DNA from: Claveliimonas ammoniilytica | GTDB lineage: Bacteria > Bacillota > Clostridia > Lachnospirales > Lachnospiraceae | NCBI RefSeq assembly: GCF_025567415.1 | Contig: NZ_JAOQJV010000002.1 | Location: 62,001 to 126,000, forward strand | DNA: 64,000 nt | Direction of reading: 5' to 3' | Shown: in pieces, positions 8,957-17,346 of the stretch | Layout: every line of letters begins with the position of its first letter | Position numbering within the stretch: position 1 is the first letter of the stretch | Program-made: the position numbers and the translations under genes | The notes under the pieces: model-generated | Database searches by the model: none | What the model was told of the DNA's origin: nothing | Seen by the model: the letters and a program-made list of their open reading frames with translations, nothing else

Positions 8957-9865
8957 ATGTCATTTTCGAGCAAGGTGAAAGAAGAGCTGGCAGAGCAGAT
9001 TCCGGTGGCAAGACATTGTATGCTGGCGGAACTTGCGGCGATTACAGCAATATGCGGTCGTACAGAGACCGATGAAGCGGGAGAGAAGATCGTTCATATT
9101 CATACGGAAAATGCTGCCGTAGCGAGAAAATACTTTACATTACTGGAAAAAACATTTAATATAGGGAGTGAAGTTTCTGCGTATACTTCTGTTCGGAGTA
9201 ATCCGGAAAAAGGAAGTAATATTTACTATCTCCTTGCTCAGGGCGAGGGGTTACAAGCAGTTCTGAATGCGTCAGTGCAAGCGGTATGCTGTAAGAGAGC
9301 ATATCTTCGGGGGGCATTTCTGGCAGCGGGTTCTATAAGTGATCCGAGCAAGTCTTACCATTTCGAGATTGTATGTAATACAGAAGAGATGGCAGACTAT
9401 TTACAAGGGTTGATGATCGGATTTGATATGGAAGCGAAGATTGTCAGACGCAAGAAGAATTACGTAGTATACTTAAAAGATGGAGCCGGCATTGTGGATA
9501 TGCTGAATGTCATGGAAGCGTATGTTGCGTTGATGGAACTTGAGAATGTCCGCATTCTCAAGGAGATGCGTAATTCAGTGAATCGTAAGGTGAATTGCGA
9601 GACAGCTAATATCAATAAGACAGTATCGGCTGCAGTGAAGCAGATGGAGGATATCGTGTTTATCCGGGACACCATAGGCTTTGAACATTTGCCGGAAGGA
9701 TTACAGGATGTTGCCCTTACACGTCTTGCATATCCAGAGGCGACACTAAAGGAACTGGGGACGTTGCTTAAGACACCGGTCGGCAAGTCCGGCGTGAATC
9801 ACCGCCTCAGAAAATTAAGTGATATGGCAGAAAAGATAAGGGATAATCAGGGAGGGACAACATGA
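8957..9865 (+). CDS. whiA: Sporulation/cell-division transcription regulator WhiA
   Basis: 302 residues with the LAGLIDADG-like N-terminal fold (RGAFLAAGSISDP) and the C-terminal helix-turn-helix (about 220-300, LKELGTLLKTPVGKSGVNHRL-like). WhiA is a DNA-binding protein that affects cell division and chromosome segregation in Firmicutes. It starts 6 bases after rapZ and its last codons overlap crh (ATGA), which suggests translational coupling. Confidence 0.93.
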   Translation: MSFSSKVKEELAEQIPVARHCMLAELAAITAICGRTETDEAGEKIVHIHTENAAVARKYFTLLEKTFNIGSEVSAYTSVRSNPEKGSNIYYLLAQGEGLQAVLNASVQAVCCKRAYLRGAFLAAGSISDPSKSYHFEIVCNTEEMADYLQGLMIGFDMEAKIVRRKKNYVVYLKDGAGIVDMLNVMEAYVALMELENVRILKEMRNSVNRKVNCETANINKTVSAAVKQMEDIVFIRDTIGFEHLPEGLQDVALTRLAYPEATLKELGTLLKTPVGKSGVNHRLRKLSDMAEKIRDNQGGTT

Positions 9866-10116
9866 TTAAAAAACCGATTACTCTGAAACTGCGGGACGGT
9901 CTGGAAGCGAGACCGATCGCTTTGTTAGTACAGGAAGCCAATCAATATTCAAGTACAGTGTACATTGAAGTTGAGAATAAAAAGATTAATGCGAAGAGCA
10001 TTATGGGCATGATGAGTTTACAGCTTGGTAATGGAGAAGAACTTACGGTAGTTGCAGATGGCGATGATGAGGCAGATGCAATTCAGGGTGTAGAGAAGCT
10101 CCTGGTGACAGAATAA
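9862..10116 (+). CDS. crh: Crh-type HPr paralogue (Glu at position 15)
   Basis: 84 residues with the HPr fold. The motif that normally reads GLHARP reads GLEARP, so the phosphocarrier His15 is Glu15, while the regulatory Ser46 is kept (NAKSIMGMM). Such a protein cannot pass phosphate in the PTS but can be phosphorylated by HPr kinase and act as a CcpA corepressor, as Bacillus Crh does (which has Gln15). The position after whiA is that of crh. A true HPr must lie elsewhere. Confidence 0.85.
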   Translation: MIKKPITLKLRDGLEARPIALLVQEANQYSSTVYIEVENKKINAKSIMGMMSLQLGNGEELTVVADGDDEADAIQGVEKLLVTE

Positions 10117-10130
10117 TAATACATAGACAA

Positions 10131-10165
10131 AAAAGGGATGTATCGATAGATGCTCCCTTTTATTA
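10131..10165 (+). terminator. Terminator of the murB-crh operon
   Basis: Stem AAAAGGGA / TCCCTTTT around a 15-base loop, running into further T residues. Confidence 0.7.
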
Positions 10166-10256
10166 TATGTAATGCCAGGGGACGAAGCACGGAATAATCC
10201 GCAGGCATTACAATTATAGTGGATAGAATCAAACATTCAGAAGGAGGAAACTTGTA

Positions 10257-11177
10257 ATGAAGAGAATGTTATTTGTATACAATCCACATGCAGGGAAAGG
10301 ACTTTTGAAGCAGAAGTTATCTGAGATTGTGGATATTTTTGTGAAAGCAGAATATGAAGTCGTGATCTATCCGACGCAGGCATATAGGGATGCATATCGT
10401 AAGATCACAGAGATGACAGAGGATTATGATCTGGTCGTCTGCAGTGGTGGTGATGGAACGATTGATGAGGTGGTAACCGGCATGATGGAACGTGAGCATA
10501 AGATTCCGGTAGGATATATCCCAACAGGCACTACCAATGACTTTGCCAATAGCCTGAAGATTCCGAAAGATTTCCTGGCGGCAGCGGATAATGCGGTACA
10601 TGGAAGTGCATTTCCATGTGATATCGGTCAGTTTAATGATGACGTATTCGTATATATTGCTGCGTTTGGACTGTTTACCGATGTGTCTTATGAGACAAAG
10701 CAGGAGATTAAGAATGTGCTGGGACATCTTGCGTATGTGTTGGAAGGCGCGAAACGTCTCTTTAATGTACCATCTTATAAGATCAGAGTAACGCATGATG
10801 ATGAAGTGATCGAGGACGAATTTATCTATGGTATGGTGACCAATTCCAGATCTGTTGGTGGATTCCGTAATATGATCGGTAAAAATGTCAAGTTTGACGA
10901 TGGTGTATTTGAAGTAACGTTGATCCGCCGCCCGAAGAATCCAATTGAACTGCAGGAGATCATCGCTGCACTTCTGATCGAGCAGGTAGATACTAAGCAT
11001 ATGTATTCTTTTAAAGCAAAGAAGATCACCTTTGAGTCACTGGAAGAGATTCCGTGGACACTCGATGGAGAATACGGTGGAAGTCATGATATGGTAGAGA
11101 TTATGAACCAGAATAAAGCGATGGAATTAATGGTCCCGTCTAAATATGTCGACGAATTGTCGGAGGATGAAAAATAA
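10257..11177 (+). CDS. YegS/DagK-type lipid kinase
   Basis: 306 residues, matching the diacylglycerol kinase catalytic family. The nucleotide-binding motif SGGDGTIDEVV is at about residues 62-72 and PTGTTNDFANS follows at about 86-96; the C-terminal half ends in the LDGEYGG motif. It likely phosphorylates diacylglycerol for phospholipid recycling; other lipid substrates are possible. AGGAGG lies 7 bases before the ATG. Confidence 0.88.
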   Translation: MKRMLFVYNPHAGKGLLKQKLSEIVDIFVKAEYEVVIYPTQAYRDAYRKITEMTEDYDLVVCSGGDGTIDEVVTGMMEREHKIPVGYIPTGTTNDFANSLKIPKDFLAAADNAVHGSAFPCDIGQFNDDVFVYIAAFGLFTDVSYETKQEIKNVLGHLAYVLEGAKRLFNVPSYKIRVTHDDEVIEDEFIYGMVTNSRSVGGFRNMIGKNVKFDDGVFEVTLIRRPKNPIELQEIIAALLIEQVDTKHMYSFKAKKITFESLEEIPWTLDGEYGGSHDMVEIMNQNKAMELMVPSKYVDELSEDEK

Positions 11178-11253
11178 ATTAAAAAAAATTCACTTTCCTC
11201 TTGCATTTTGAATTAATATTTGATATATTAATTGAGCACGAGTTAAGTGACAC

Positions 11254-11325
11254 GGCTCCGTGGTCAAGCGGTCAAGACGCTAGCCTCTCACGCTGGAATC
11301 CGGGGTTCGATTCCCCGCGGAGTCA
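11254..11325 (+). tRNA. tRNA-Glu (CTC)
   Basis: Cloverleaf readable by eye: acceptor GGCTCCG / CGGAGTC, anticodon stem CTAGC / GCTGG around loop CTCTCAC (anticodon CTC), and T arm with GGTTCGATTCC. No CCA is encoded. A terminator follows 8 bases later. Confidence 0.95.
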
Positions 11326-11332
11326 CTGATTA

Positions 11333-11364
11333 ACCTGATGATCGAATGGTCATCAGGTTTTTTT
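11333..11364 (+). terminator. tRNA-Glu terminator
   Basis: Stem ACCTGATGA / TCATCAGGT followed by seven T. Confidence 0.85.
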
Positions 11365-11365
11365 G

Positions 11366-11393
11366 CTTTACAGGAAATTGCTTTCCTGTAAAG
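11366..11393. repeat. Second hairpin after tRNA-Glu
   Basis: CTTTACAGGAAA / TTTCCTGTAAAG inverted repeat directly after the terminator. The stretch 11394-11497 that follows holds no gene that I can see. Confidence 0.55.
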
Positions 11394-11497
11394 TAAAAAA
11401 CGCTCCGCGAGGATACGCACACTGACGAAATGTCAGGAAAGTGACGCTGAACGAATTGGAGTGAAATGGATTTAACTCAACGAAATTACATTTATGA

Positions 11498-11526
11498 TTG
11501 AGTTTTTAAAAGAAGTAGGCTATAAT
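11498..11526 (+). promoter_or_regulatory. fba promoter
   Basis: TTGAGT, 17-base spacer, TATAAT. The leader of about 47 bases ends in AAGGAAAGAAGG before the aldolase ATG. Confidence 0.7.
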
Positions 11527-11579
11527 GTACACGTATTAAACATTAGCTAAGAACATTTTAAGGAAAGAAGGTAAAAGTT

Positions 11580-12548
11580 ATGGGATTGGTAACAACAACC
11601 GAAATGTTTAAGAAAGCTTATGATGGCGGATACGCAATCGGTGCTTTCAATGTTAACAACATGGAGATCGTTCAGGGTATTACAGAGGCAGCCGGAGAGC
11701 TGAAGAGCCCGGTTATCCTTCAGGTATCTAAAGGTGCTCGTGCATACGCTAACCACACATACCTTGTTAAATTAGTAGAGGCAGCAGTTCAGGAGAATCC
11801 AGAGATTCCGATCGCTCTTCACCTGGATCACGGTGATAGCTTTGAACTTTGCAAGAACTGTATCGATGGTGGATTTACATCAGTTATGATCGATGCTTCT
11901 TCTAAGTCATTCGAAGAGAATATCGCTATTACAAAGCAGGTAGTTGAATATGCTCATGCTCATGGTGTAGTAGTAGAGGCTGAACTTGGAACACTTGCAG
12001 GTGTTGAGGATGAAGTAGTAGTTGAGCATGGTAAAGAAAGCTATACACGTCCGGAAGAAGTAGAAGAATTTGTAACAAGAACAGGATGTGATTCCCTTGC
12101 AATTGCTATCGGAACATCACACGGTGCATACAAGTTCAAAGCTTCTCAGTGCACAAGAAATGCTGATGGTATCCTTGTACCACCTCCGCTTCGTTTTGAC
12201 GTTCTGGAAGAGTGTACAAAGCGTCTGCCAGGATTCCCGATCGTACTGCACGGTTCTTCTTCAGTACCACAGGAATTCGTTAAGATGGTTAACCAGTATG
12301 GTGGAAATATGCCAGATGCTATTGGTATTCCAGAGGACGAGCTTCGTCACGCAGCTGAACTGTCAGTATGTAAGATCAATATCGACTCAGATATCCGTCT
12401 TGCTATGACAGCTAATATCCGTAAGCACTTCGTAGAGCATCCAGATCACTTTGACCCACGTCAGTATCTGAAACCAGCTCGCCAGGCTGTTAAGGATATG
12501 GTTGCTCACAAGATCACTAACGTACTTGGAAGTGCTGGTAAAGCCTAA
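11580..12548 (+). CDS. fba: Class II fructose-bisphosphate aldolase
   Basis: 322 residues, zinc-dependent class II aldolase of glycolysis. Metal and catalytic residues are visible in HLDHGDS (Asp and zinc-binding His), AELGTLAG (Glu), GTSHGAYK (His) and LHGSSSVP plus KINIDSD near the C-terminus. A tagatose-bisphosphate aldolase would look similar, but a lone gene with a strong promoter and highly biased codon use fits the main glycolytic enzyme. Confidence 0.93.
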   Translation: MGLVTTTEMFKKAYDGGYAIGAFNVNNMEIVQGITEAAGELKSPVILQVSKGARAYANHTYLVKLVEAAVQENPEIPIALHLDHGDSFELCKNCIDGGFTSVMIDASSKSFEENIAITKQVVEYAHAHGVVVEAELGTLAGVEDEVVVEHGKESYTRPEEVEEFVTRTGCDSLAIAIGTSHGAYKFKASQCTRNADGILVPPPLRFDVLEECTKRLPGFPIVLHGSSSVPQEFVKMVNQYGGNMPDAIGIPEDELRHAAELSVCKINIDSDIRLAMTANIRKHFVEHPDHFDPRQYLKPARQAVKDMVAHKITNVLGSAGKA

Positions 12549-12622
12549 ATCACAAGAATGTTATAATTTTTTGCTTGCATTTTAAAAAGTATTGATATAT
12601 ACTTACAGGCATAACAAGAACG

Positions 12623-12656
12623 AAGGCGTTCCGACTAAGGTTGGAGCGCCTTTTTA
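12623..12656 (+). terminator. fba terminator
   Basis: Stem AAGGCGTTCCGAC / TTGGAGCGCCTT with G-T pairs, followed by a T run. Confidence 0.8.
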
Positions 12657-12730
12657 TATCATGCGATCATCGGGGCTCGCTTTTATAAAAATGCCGGTAC
12701 ACAGTGCCGGGCGTTCTTGGTATAAAGCAC

Positions 12731-12759
12731 TTGCGTAAACAGAAAGTTTGCTATATTAT
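12731..12759 (+). promoter_or_regulatory. Glutamine synthetase promoter
   Basis: TTGCGT, 17-base spacer, TATTAT. The 13 bases CTTGCGTAAACAG around the -35 box recur at the malY-type gene promoter (20442-20454). Confidence 0.55.
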
Positions 12760-12808
12760 AAGAGGCAAGGGTTCCTGTTTGGACAAAGAAAGGAAAGGAA
12801 ACAAGAAT

Positions 12809-14920
12809 ATGAGTGATGTAATAAACGTAGCAGAAATATTTGGTGAAGATGTATTTAACGATACAGTGATGCAGAGCCGACTTCCTAAGAAAGTGTACAA
12901 GGATCTTAAGAGAATGATCCAGGAGGGTCAGGAATTGGATCTGGCTACCGCTGATGTCATTGCGCATGAGATGAAAGAGTGGGCGATTGAGAAGGGAGCT
13001 ACTCACTACACTCATTGGTTCCAGCCATTGACAGGTGTTACAGCAGAGAAGCATGATTCATTTATTTCAGCACCGATGGAGAACGGAAAGGTGCTTATGA
13101 ATTTCTCCGGTAAAGAACTGATTAAGGGTGAGCCGGATGCGTCTTCTTTCCCATCAGGCGGTCTTCGTGCTACATTTGAGGCAAGAGGATATACAGCATG
13201 GGATTGTACATCACCTGCGTTTGTAAGACATGATGCAGCAGGCGCAACACTGTGTATTCCTACAGCATTTTGCTCCTATACAGGAGAGGCGCTGGATCAG
13301 AAGACACCACTTCTTCGTTCCATGCAGGCAATCAATGAACAGTCACTGAGACTTCTTCGTCTCTTTGGCAATACAACGGCTAAGAAAGTAATTCCTTCCG
13401 TAGGACCGGAGCAGGAGTACTTCCTTGTAGACGCTGAAAAGTTCATGCAGAGAAAAGACTTGATCTATACAGGACGTACACTGTTTGGAGCAATGCCTCC
13501 GAAAGGACAGGAACTGGATGATCATTATTTCGGAACCATCCGTCAGAGAATTGCAGGATTCATGAAGAATGTCAATGAAGAACTCTGGAGAGTTGGCGTA
13601 ACAGCTAAGACACAGCACAACGAAGTAGCGCCTGCACAGCACGAGCTTGCGCCGATTTATGCAGAGTGTAATGTGGCAGTTGACCACAACCATCTGGTAA
13701 TGCAGACATTGAAGAGAGTTGCGTGCCAGCACGGTATGAAGTGTCTGCTTCATGAGAAACCGTTCGCAGGAGTGAATGGCTCCGGCAAGCACAACAACTG
13801 GTCTATCACTACAGATGATGGTAAGAACCTGTTGGATCCAGGTAAGACACCTCACGAGAACCTGCAGTTCCTGCTTGTACTTACATGTGTTCTGAAAGCA
13901 GTAGATGATCACGCAGCACTGCTTCGTGAATCTGCAGCTGATCCGGGTAATGATCACAGACTGGGAGCTAATGAAGCACCACCGGCAATTATTTCCGTAT
14001 TCCTTGGCGAACAACTTGAAGATGTGCTGGAGCAGATCATTGAGACTGGCTCAGCAACACATAGTTTAAAGGGCGGCGTTCTGGAAACAGGAGTAGATAC
14101 ACTTCCTGACCTTGTTAAGGATGCTACAGACCGTAACCGTACATCACCGTTTGCATTTACCGGTAATAAATTCGAATTCCGTATGGTAGGATCAAGAGAT
14201 TCTATTGCATCACCGAATATCGTGCTGAACACGATCGTTGCAGAAGCATTTTCAGAGGCATGTGACGTACTGGAGAAGGCAGATGATTTTGATAAAGCAC
14301 TGAGTGAACTGATTACGAAGTATGCAACTGAACATAAGAAAATTATTTTCAATGGTGATGGATATTCTGATAACTGGGTAGAAGAAGCTGAGAAGCGCGG
14401 ACTTCCGAATATCAAGTCTATGGTTGAAGCAATCCCGGCACTGGAAGCAGAGAAGACGATCAAGGTATTTGAACAGTTCCATGTATTTACGGAGGCTGAG
14501 CTCAGATCTCGTGTAGAAATCAAGTATGAGAACTATGCGAAGGTAATCAATATCGAAGCAAAGACAATGATTGATATGGCAAGCAAGCAGATCATTCCGG
14601 CAATCATTAAGTACACCAAGACGTTGGCAGACACGGTTGTTGCTGTTAAAGCAGCAGGTGTAGATGCAAGCGTACAGGTAGAGACACTGACAGAAGTAAG
14701 TGTACTTCTTAAAGAAGCAAAAGAAGCACTTGCAGCACTGATCAAGGTGACAGATGAAGCAGCAACCAAAGAAGAAGGCGAAGAACAGGCTAAATTCTTC
14801 AAGTTCACAGTATTCCCGGCTATGGAAGCACTTCGTGCACCGGTTGATAAGCTGGAGATGATCGTGGATAAGGAAGCATGGCCAATGCCATCATACGGTG
14901 ATCTGATGTTTGAAGTATAA
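12809..14920 (+). CDS. glnN: Type III glutamine synthetase
   Basis: 703 residues from the ATG at 12809, which has GGAAAGGAA ahead of it; a longer frame starting at 12704 overlaps the promoter and is not used. GSIII makes glutamine from glutamate, ammonia and ATP as large dodecamers. Family marks include VGPEQEYFLV (metal ligands), KTQHNEVAPAQHE, and NGSGKHNNWS in the ATP/glutamate site. The length fits GSIII (about 700) rather than GSI (about 440). No glnB or glnR sits beside it. Confidence 0.94.
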   Translation: MSDVINVAEIFGEDVFNDTVMQSRLPKKVYKDLKRMIQEGQELDLATADVIAHEMKEWAIEKGATHYTHWFQPLTGVTAEKHDSFISAPMENGKVLMNFSGKELIKGEPDASSFPSGGLRATFEARGYTAWDCTSPAFVRHDAAGATLCIPTAFCSYTGEALDQKTPLLRSMQAINEQSLRLLRLFGNTTAKKVIPSVGPEQEYFLVDAEKFMQRKDLIYTGRTLFGAMPPKGQELDDHYFGTIRQRIAGFMKNVNEELWRVGVTAKTQHNEVAPAQHELAPIYAECNVAVDHNHLVMQTLKRVACQHGMKCLLHEKPFAGVNGSGKHNNWSITTDDGKNLLDPGKTPHENLQFLLVLTCVLKAVDDHAALLRESAADPGNDHRLGANEAPPAIISVFLGEQLEDVLEQIIETGSATHSLKGGVLETGVDTLPDLVKDATDRNRTSPFAFTGNKFEFRMVGSRDSIASPNIVLNTIVAEAFSEACDVLEKADDFDKALSELITKYATEHKKIIFNGDGYSDNWVEEAEKRGLPNIKSMVEAIPALEAEKTIKVFEQFHVFTEAELRSRVEIKYENYAKVINIEAKTMIDMASKQIIPAIIKYTKTLADTVVAVKAAGVDASVQVETLTEVSVLLKEAKEALAALIKVTDEAATKEEGEEQAKFFKFTVFPAMEALRAPVDKLEMIVDKEAWPMPSYGDLMFEV

Positions 14921-14950
14921 AATTTAGAAAAACATTACAATTTCTTAAGA

Positions 14951-15005
14951 GCCTTGCGCTTGGAATCCATGGACAGGTATGGTATTCTAAGTGCAAGGTT
15001 TTTGT
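14951..15005 (+). terminator. Glutamine synthetase terminator
   Basis: Long imperfect stem (GCCTTGCGCTTGGAAT pairing with ATTCTAAGTGCAAGG) followed by TTTTTG. Confidence 0.75.
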
Positions 15006-15063
15006 TATGATTATAAACATAGTTTTTAAAGCCGTGATAGTGGATGAGTAAAAGGAGAGTCCG

Positions 15064-15525
15064 ATGATGACGAAAAATGAATTCATGATAAAATTGCAGG
15101 AAGCACTGGAGAACGATCTGGATGCGTCGGCGGTGCGTGATAATGTAAATTATTACAGTAATTATATTGATGACGAGATACGTAAAGGTCGCAGTGAAGA
15201 AGAGGTACTGGACGAGCTGGGAGATCCATGGGTGATTGCACAGTCTGTGATTGATATGTCCGCTCAGAAGAATGTGACAGAAGATTACGGTGGCAGCTAT
15301 CGAAGTGCCGGAAGATCGTCAGAACGTCAGGAGAGTTCTTATAATGTTCATGGCTATACGATTGGAAGCTGGTGGCAGAAGCTGCTTCTGATACTTGGGA
15401 TTATTGGAATTGTATTGATTGTTGTAGCGGTGATCGGAGGAATCATCTCGTTGGTAATGCCAATCGTGATACCGGTTTTGGTAGTGATTCTGCTAGTGAA
15501 TTTTATCAGAAGGCTGAAAGAATAG
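15064..15525 (+). CDS. DUF1700/HAAS-type membrane protein
   Basis: 153 residues. The N-terminal helical domain (about 1-65, with YYSNYIDDEIRKG and VLDELGDPWVIA) is typical of DUF1700/HAAS proteins, often found with PadR-type regulators and other envelope proteins. Two hydrophobic segments lie near the C-terminus (about 100-148). No PadR gene is adjacent here. AGGAGAG precedes the ATG pair. Precise role unknown. Confidence 0.75.
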   Translation: MMTKNEFMIKLQEALENDLDASAVRDNVNYYSNYIDDEIRKGRSEEEVLDELGDPWVIAQSVIDMSAQKNVTEDYGGSYRSAGRSSERQESSYNVHGYTIGSWWQKLLLILGIIGIVLIVVAVIGGIISLVMPIVIPVLVVILLVNFIRRLKE

Positions 15526-15546
15526 GCGAAAAAAGAATAGAAAAGT

Positions 15547-15577
15547 AAAAGACCGATGGGGGAGCCATCGGTCTTTT
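15547..15577 (+). terminator. Terminator after the DUF1700 gene
   Basis: Perfect 13-bp stem AAAAGACCGATGG / CCATCGGTCTTTT with a 5-base loop. Confidence 0.85.
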
Positions 15578-15776
15578 GAGGGGAGTATAAATAATTAATA
15601 AGGGGTTGTAGAAAGGCTTGCTTTCTACATGATTTAGTATAATATAGCGCGTCGCAAAATGCAAGAAAAAATTAAGATTTTTTTAAAATAAGTAATATTC
15701 CGGATATGGATGTATAGTCTGCCGAAAAACGGCAACAATAAGCCTTGTAATCATTAAGGATTAGGAGGAAAAAGTC

Positions 15777-15983
15777 ATGGCAAATAACCAGAATTCTTCA
15801 AATCAGAATGCATCAAACAGAAATGCATCTGATCGTAATGCATCAAACCGCAATGCGTCCAACAGAAACGCATCCAATAAGAATGCATCCAACAAAAATG
15901 CATCCAACAGAAATGCATCCAACAGAAATGCGTCCGATTGCAATTCGTCAGACAGAAATGGTATGAATTACAGCGACAGATAG
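15777..15983 (+). CDS. NASNR pentapeptide-repeat small protein
   Basis: 68 residues composed almost wholly of about ten five-residue units, consensus N-A-S-(N/D)-(R/K), encoded by 15-base DNA repeats (15808-15960). It is basic, Asn-rich, without hydrophobic residues, cysteines (one only, near the end) or a signal peptide. A strong site (TAGGAGG) sits 9 bases before the ATG, a hairpin (TGTAGAAAG / CTTTCTACA) lies about 150 bases upstream, and a hairpin follows the stop, so it looks like a real, separately transcribed gene. No family recognised; a spore or nucleic-acid-associated role is only a guess. Confidence 0.65.
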   Translation: MANNQNSSNQNASNRNASDRNASNRNASNRNASNKNASNKNASNRNASNRNASDCNSSDRNGMNYSDR

Positions 15984-15997
15984 TAAGATGTGAAAGG

Positions 15998-16025
15998 AAC
16001 CGGTGTGTGAAACACACCGGTTCTT
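15998..16025 (+). terminator. Hairpin after the repeat-protein gene
   Basis: Perfect 11-bp stem AACCGGTGTGT / ACACACCGGTT with a 3-base loop, followed by a weak T tract (TTCTTA). Confidence 0.65.
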
Positions 16026-16081
16026 ACGCTGTGAGAGGAAATTGGATATGGAATAAGCGGGAAAATAAGCGGCCAGCTTTC

Positions 16082-16111
16082 TTGACAAGTATGCTCTGCT
16101 ACAAGTAATAT
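16082..16111 (+). promoter_or_regulatory. Promoter for methyltransferase operon
   Basis: TTGACA, 18-base spacer, TAATAT, about 50 bases before the start. Confidence 0.6.
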
Positions 16112-16160
16112 GAATAGGTAATAACAGTAACCAGATAGTGATACATAAATGAGGAAATAT

Positions 16161-17312
16161 ATGAAGAAAATGGAATTGATCGCTCCCTGCCATTTTGGGT
16201 TGGAAGCGGTATTAAAGAGAGAAATTCTGGATCTGGGTTATGAGATCTCAGAAGTGGAAGATGGAAGAGTGACATTTTATGGTGATGCGGATGCAATCTG
16301 TCGTGCCAATATTTTCCTGCGCACAGCAGAGCGTATTCTGTTGAAGGTGGGGAGCTTTCGGGCGGTAACATTTGAAGAGTTATTTGATAAAACAAAAGAA
16401 CTTCCGTGGGAAGATTATATTCCACAGAATGGCAAATTCTGGGTGGCAAAAGCGGCTTCAGTTAAGAGTAAGCTGTTCAGCACATCAGATATTCAGTCCA
16501 TTATGAAGAAAGCCATGGTGCGCAGAATGCAGGAACGTTACTGTGTAGAGTGGTTCCCGGAGAACGGTGCGTCTTATCCGATCCGCGTATTTTTAATGAA
16601 GGATATCGTAACGGTAGGAATCGATACCACAGGTATTTCGCTACATAAGCGAGGATATCGCGAGGTGTCTGGTAAAGCGCCGATTACAGAAACGCTGGCA
16701 GCAGCGCTGATCATGCTGACACCGTGGAGAAAAGATCGTATTCTGGTAGATCCGTTTTGTGGAAGCGGTACATTTCCGATTGAAGCGGCTATGATGGCGG
16801 CTAATATTGCTCCGGGTATGAATCGGTCATTTTTGTCTGAAAAATGGGATAATCTGATTACTAAAAAGAACTGGTATGATGTGATCGATGAGGCTAATGA
16901 TATGATCTGTGATGATGTAGAAGTGGACATTCAGGGATACGATGTGGATTCTTCTGTGATCAAGATTGCCAGAAGAAATGCGAGAGAGGCTGGAGTGGAT
17001 CATCTGATCCATTTCCAGGAGAGGGATGTAAAGGATCTGAATCATCCGAAGAAATATGGGTTTATTATTACGAACCCGCCGTACGGAGAACGTCTGGAAG
17101 ATAAGAAGGATCTGCCGGATCTGTATCGTGCGTTTGGAGAAAGCTTCAAAAGACTTGATTCCTGGTCTGCGTATATGATTACAAGCTACGATGATGCGGA
17201 ACGGTATTTTGGACGAAAAGCGGATAAGAACCGTAAGATCTATAATGGTATGTTGAAGACTTATTATTACCAGTTCCTGGGGCCAAAGCCACCGAAGCGG
17301 AAAGAAAAATAG
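16161..17312 (+). CDS. THUMP-domain 23S rRNA guanine methyltransferase (RlmL N-half type)
   Basis: 383 residues from the ATG at 16161 (ATG at 16149 also possible). An N-terminal ferredoxin-like/THUMP region (about 1-150) is followed by a Rossmann methyltransferase domain with DPFCGSGTFPIEAA for S-adenosylmethionine binding and the N6/N2-type catalytic motif NPPYGERL. It resembles Bacillus YpsC and the first half of E. coli RlmL, which makes m2G2445. It begins a run with rdgB and a phosphoesterase. Confidence 0.88.
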   Translation: MKKMELIAPCHFGLEAVLKREILDLGYEISEVEDGRVTFYGDADAICRANIFLRTAERILLKVGSFRAVTFEELFDKTKELPWEDYIPQNGKFWVAKAASVKSKLFSTSDIQSIMKKAMVRRMQERYCVEWFPENGASYPIRVFLMKDIVTVGIDTTGISLHKRGYREVSGKAPITETLAAALIMLTPWRKDRILVDPFCGSGTFPIEAAMMAANIAPGMNRSFLSEKWDNLITKKNWYDVIDEANDMICDDVEVDIQGYDVDSSVIKIARRNAREAGVDHLIHFQERDVKDLNHPKKYGFIITNPPYGERLEDKKDLPDLYRAFGESFKRLDSWSAYMITSYDDAERYFGRKADKNRKIYNGMLKTYYYQFLGPKPPKRKEK

Positions 17313-17346
17313 ATAATAATTATAGAAAGAATGGTTAAAGAAAGTT

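Noticed and set aside
12704..12808. Longer glutamine synthetase N-terminus from 12704
   Set aside because: The extension overlaps the promoter and lacks a ribosome site; the ATG at 12809 has GGAAAGGAA and gives the usual GSIII length.
15800..15960. Possible CRISPR-like array in the 15-base repeats
   Set aside because: Units are contiguous and in frame with no unique spacers; they are codon repeats.
15775..16017. Minus-strand frame with HFCWM repeats opposite the NASNR gene
   Set aside because: It is the antisense shadow of the 15-base repeats, with no ribosome site of its own.
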